From positions 1 through 5,759 of the forward strand of contig JAQGOX010000330.1 of NCBI GenBank assembly GCA_028293365.1: a stretch of 5,759 nucleotides of DNA, given 5' to 3'. Positions within the stretch are counted from its first letter, which is position 1; each line of letters starts with the position of its first letter. A program made the translations under genes and the position numbers. Positions 5,619 through 5,759 of the stretch are shown here, in pieces. The DNA comes from Verrucomicrobiales bacterium (GTDB lineage Bacteria > Verrucomicrobiota > Verrucomicrobiia > Limisphaerales > SXQI01). Under the pieces are notes generated by a model. The model saw only the letters and a list, made by a program, of their open reading frames with translations. It did not search any database and had not been told where the DNA came from.

Positions 5619-5759
5619 CCGCGTCAGTGAGTCGGCTGAGAGCGCTGGAGTCGGACCCGAGTTCGGCCAGGACTTCACCATGTTCAGGAGTCGCGACCAT
5701 TTCTAGAACGGTTTTGGCTGGAAAAATCTCGAGCCAATCCAGCAATTGCTCCTGTTGTG
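5599..5759 (-). CDS. C-terminal end of an unidentified protein, partial
   Basis: A minus-strand frame enters from the right edge and stops at TGA 5601-5599. The 52 visible residues (QQEQLLDWLEIFPAKTVLEM, VATPEHGEVLAELGSDSSAL, SRLTDAALRSRF) look predominantly helical and acidic and read like genuine protein, but I do not recognise a family. The frame is the same as that of the kinase-remnant extension, which continues after the stop. The last seven codons overlap the WD40 remnant on the opposite strand. It could be a real gene end upstream of the kinase remnant, a further decayed fragment, or a chance open frame; the length shown is too short to decide. Confidence 0.38.
   Translation of the reverse strand, partial: QQEQLLDWLEIFPAKTVLEMVATPEHGEVLAELGSDSSALSRLTDAALRSRF

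Overview
The window looks like Gram-negative chromosomal DNA of moderate GC content. An outer-membrane efflux lipoprotein and an RND-type adaptor need two membranes. The mix of a NodT-like efflux protein, a multi-domain soluble hybrid kinase, a FixJ-type regulator and a WD40 remnant would suit a large-genome soil or freshwater bacterium. Verrucomicrobiota is my weak guess; no marker gene is present to settle it.

Layout, left to right. (1) Positions 1-1671, + strand: the last 41 codons of a probable RND-efflux periplasmic adaptor, then after 9 bases a complete NodT/OprM-type outer-membrane factor. Together they are the end of an efflux operon; the inner-membrane pump gene is not in the window. 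(2) 1672-2067: a gap of about 400 bases with no convincing intact gene. Its first part holds a clear fragment of a zinc-type (YahK/cinnamyl-alcohol-dehydrogenase-like) alcohol dehydrogenase, so at least part of it is gene debris. (3) 2068-4350, + strand: a complete 760-residue cytoplasmic hybrid histidine kinase with the order REC-PAS-PAS-HisKA-HATPase-REC. (4) 4424-5035, - strand: a complete FixJ/NarL-type response regulator, convergent with the hybrid kinase. (5) 5032-5370, - strand, upstream of the regulator and overlapping it by ATGA: the ATPase half of a histidine kinase, with no H-box half and with damaged G1 and G2 motifs, most likely a decayed cognate kinase. (6) 5371-5759: more debris. 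The + strand carries a frameshifted WD40 repeat, and the - strand carries the open end of an unidentified reading frame running off the window.

Functionally the window joins an efflux operon end to two signalling units of different type. The hybrid kinase can receive a phosphoryl signal at its first REC domain, sense through two PAS domains and pass phosphate to its own second REC domain. It has no DNA-binding output of its own. The FixJ-type regulator has a DNA-binding output but its adjacent kinase appears broken, so it is probably served by another kinase. Whether the hybrid kinase is that partner cannot be read from sequence. I see no CRISPR array, tRNA, rRNA, insertion sequence or clearly new system. 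The notable signal is the three separate gene remnants (dehydrogenase, kinase half, WD40 repeat) flanking the intact signalling genes.
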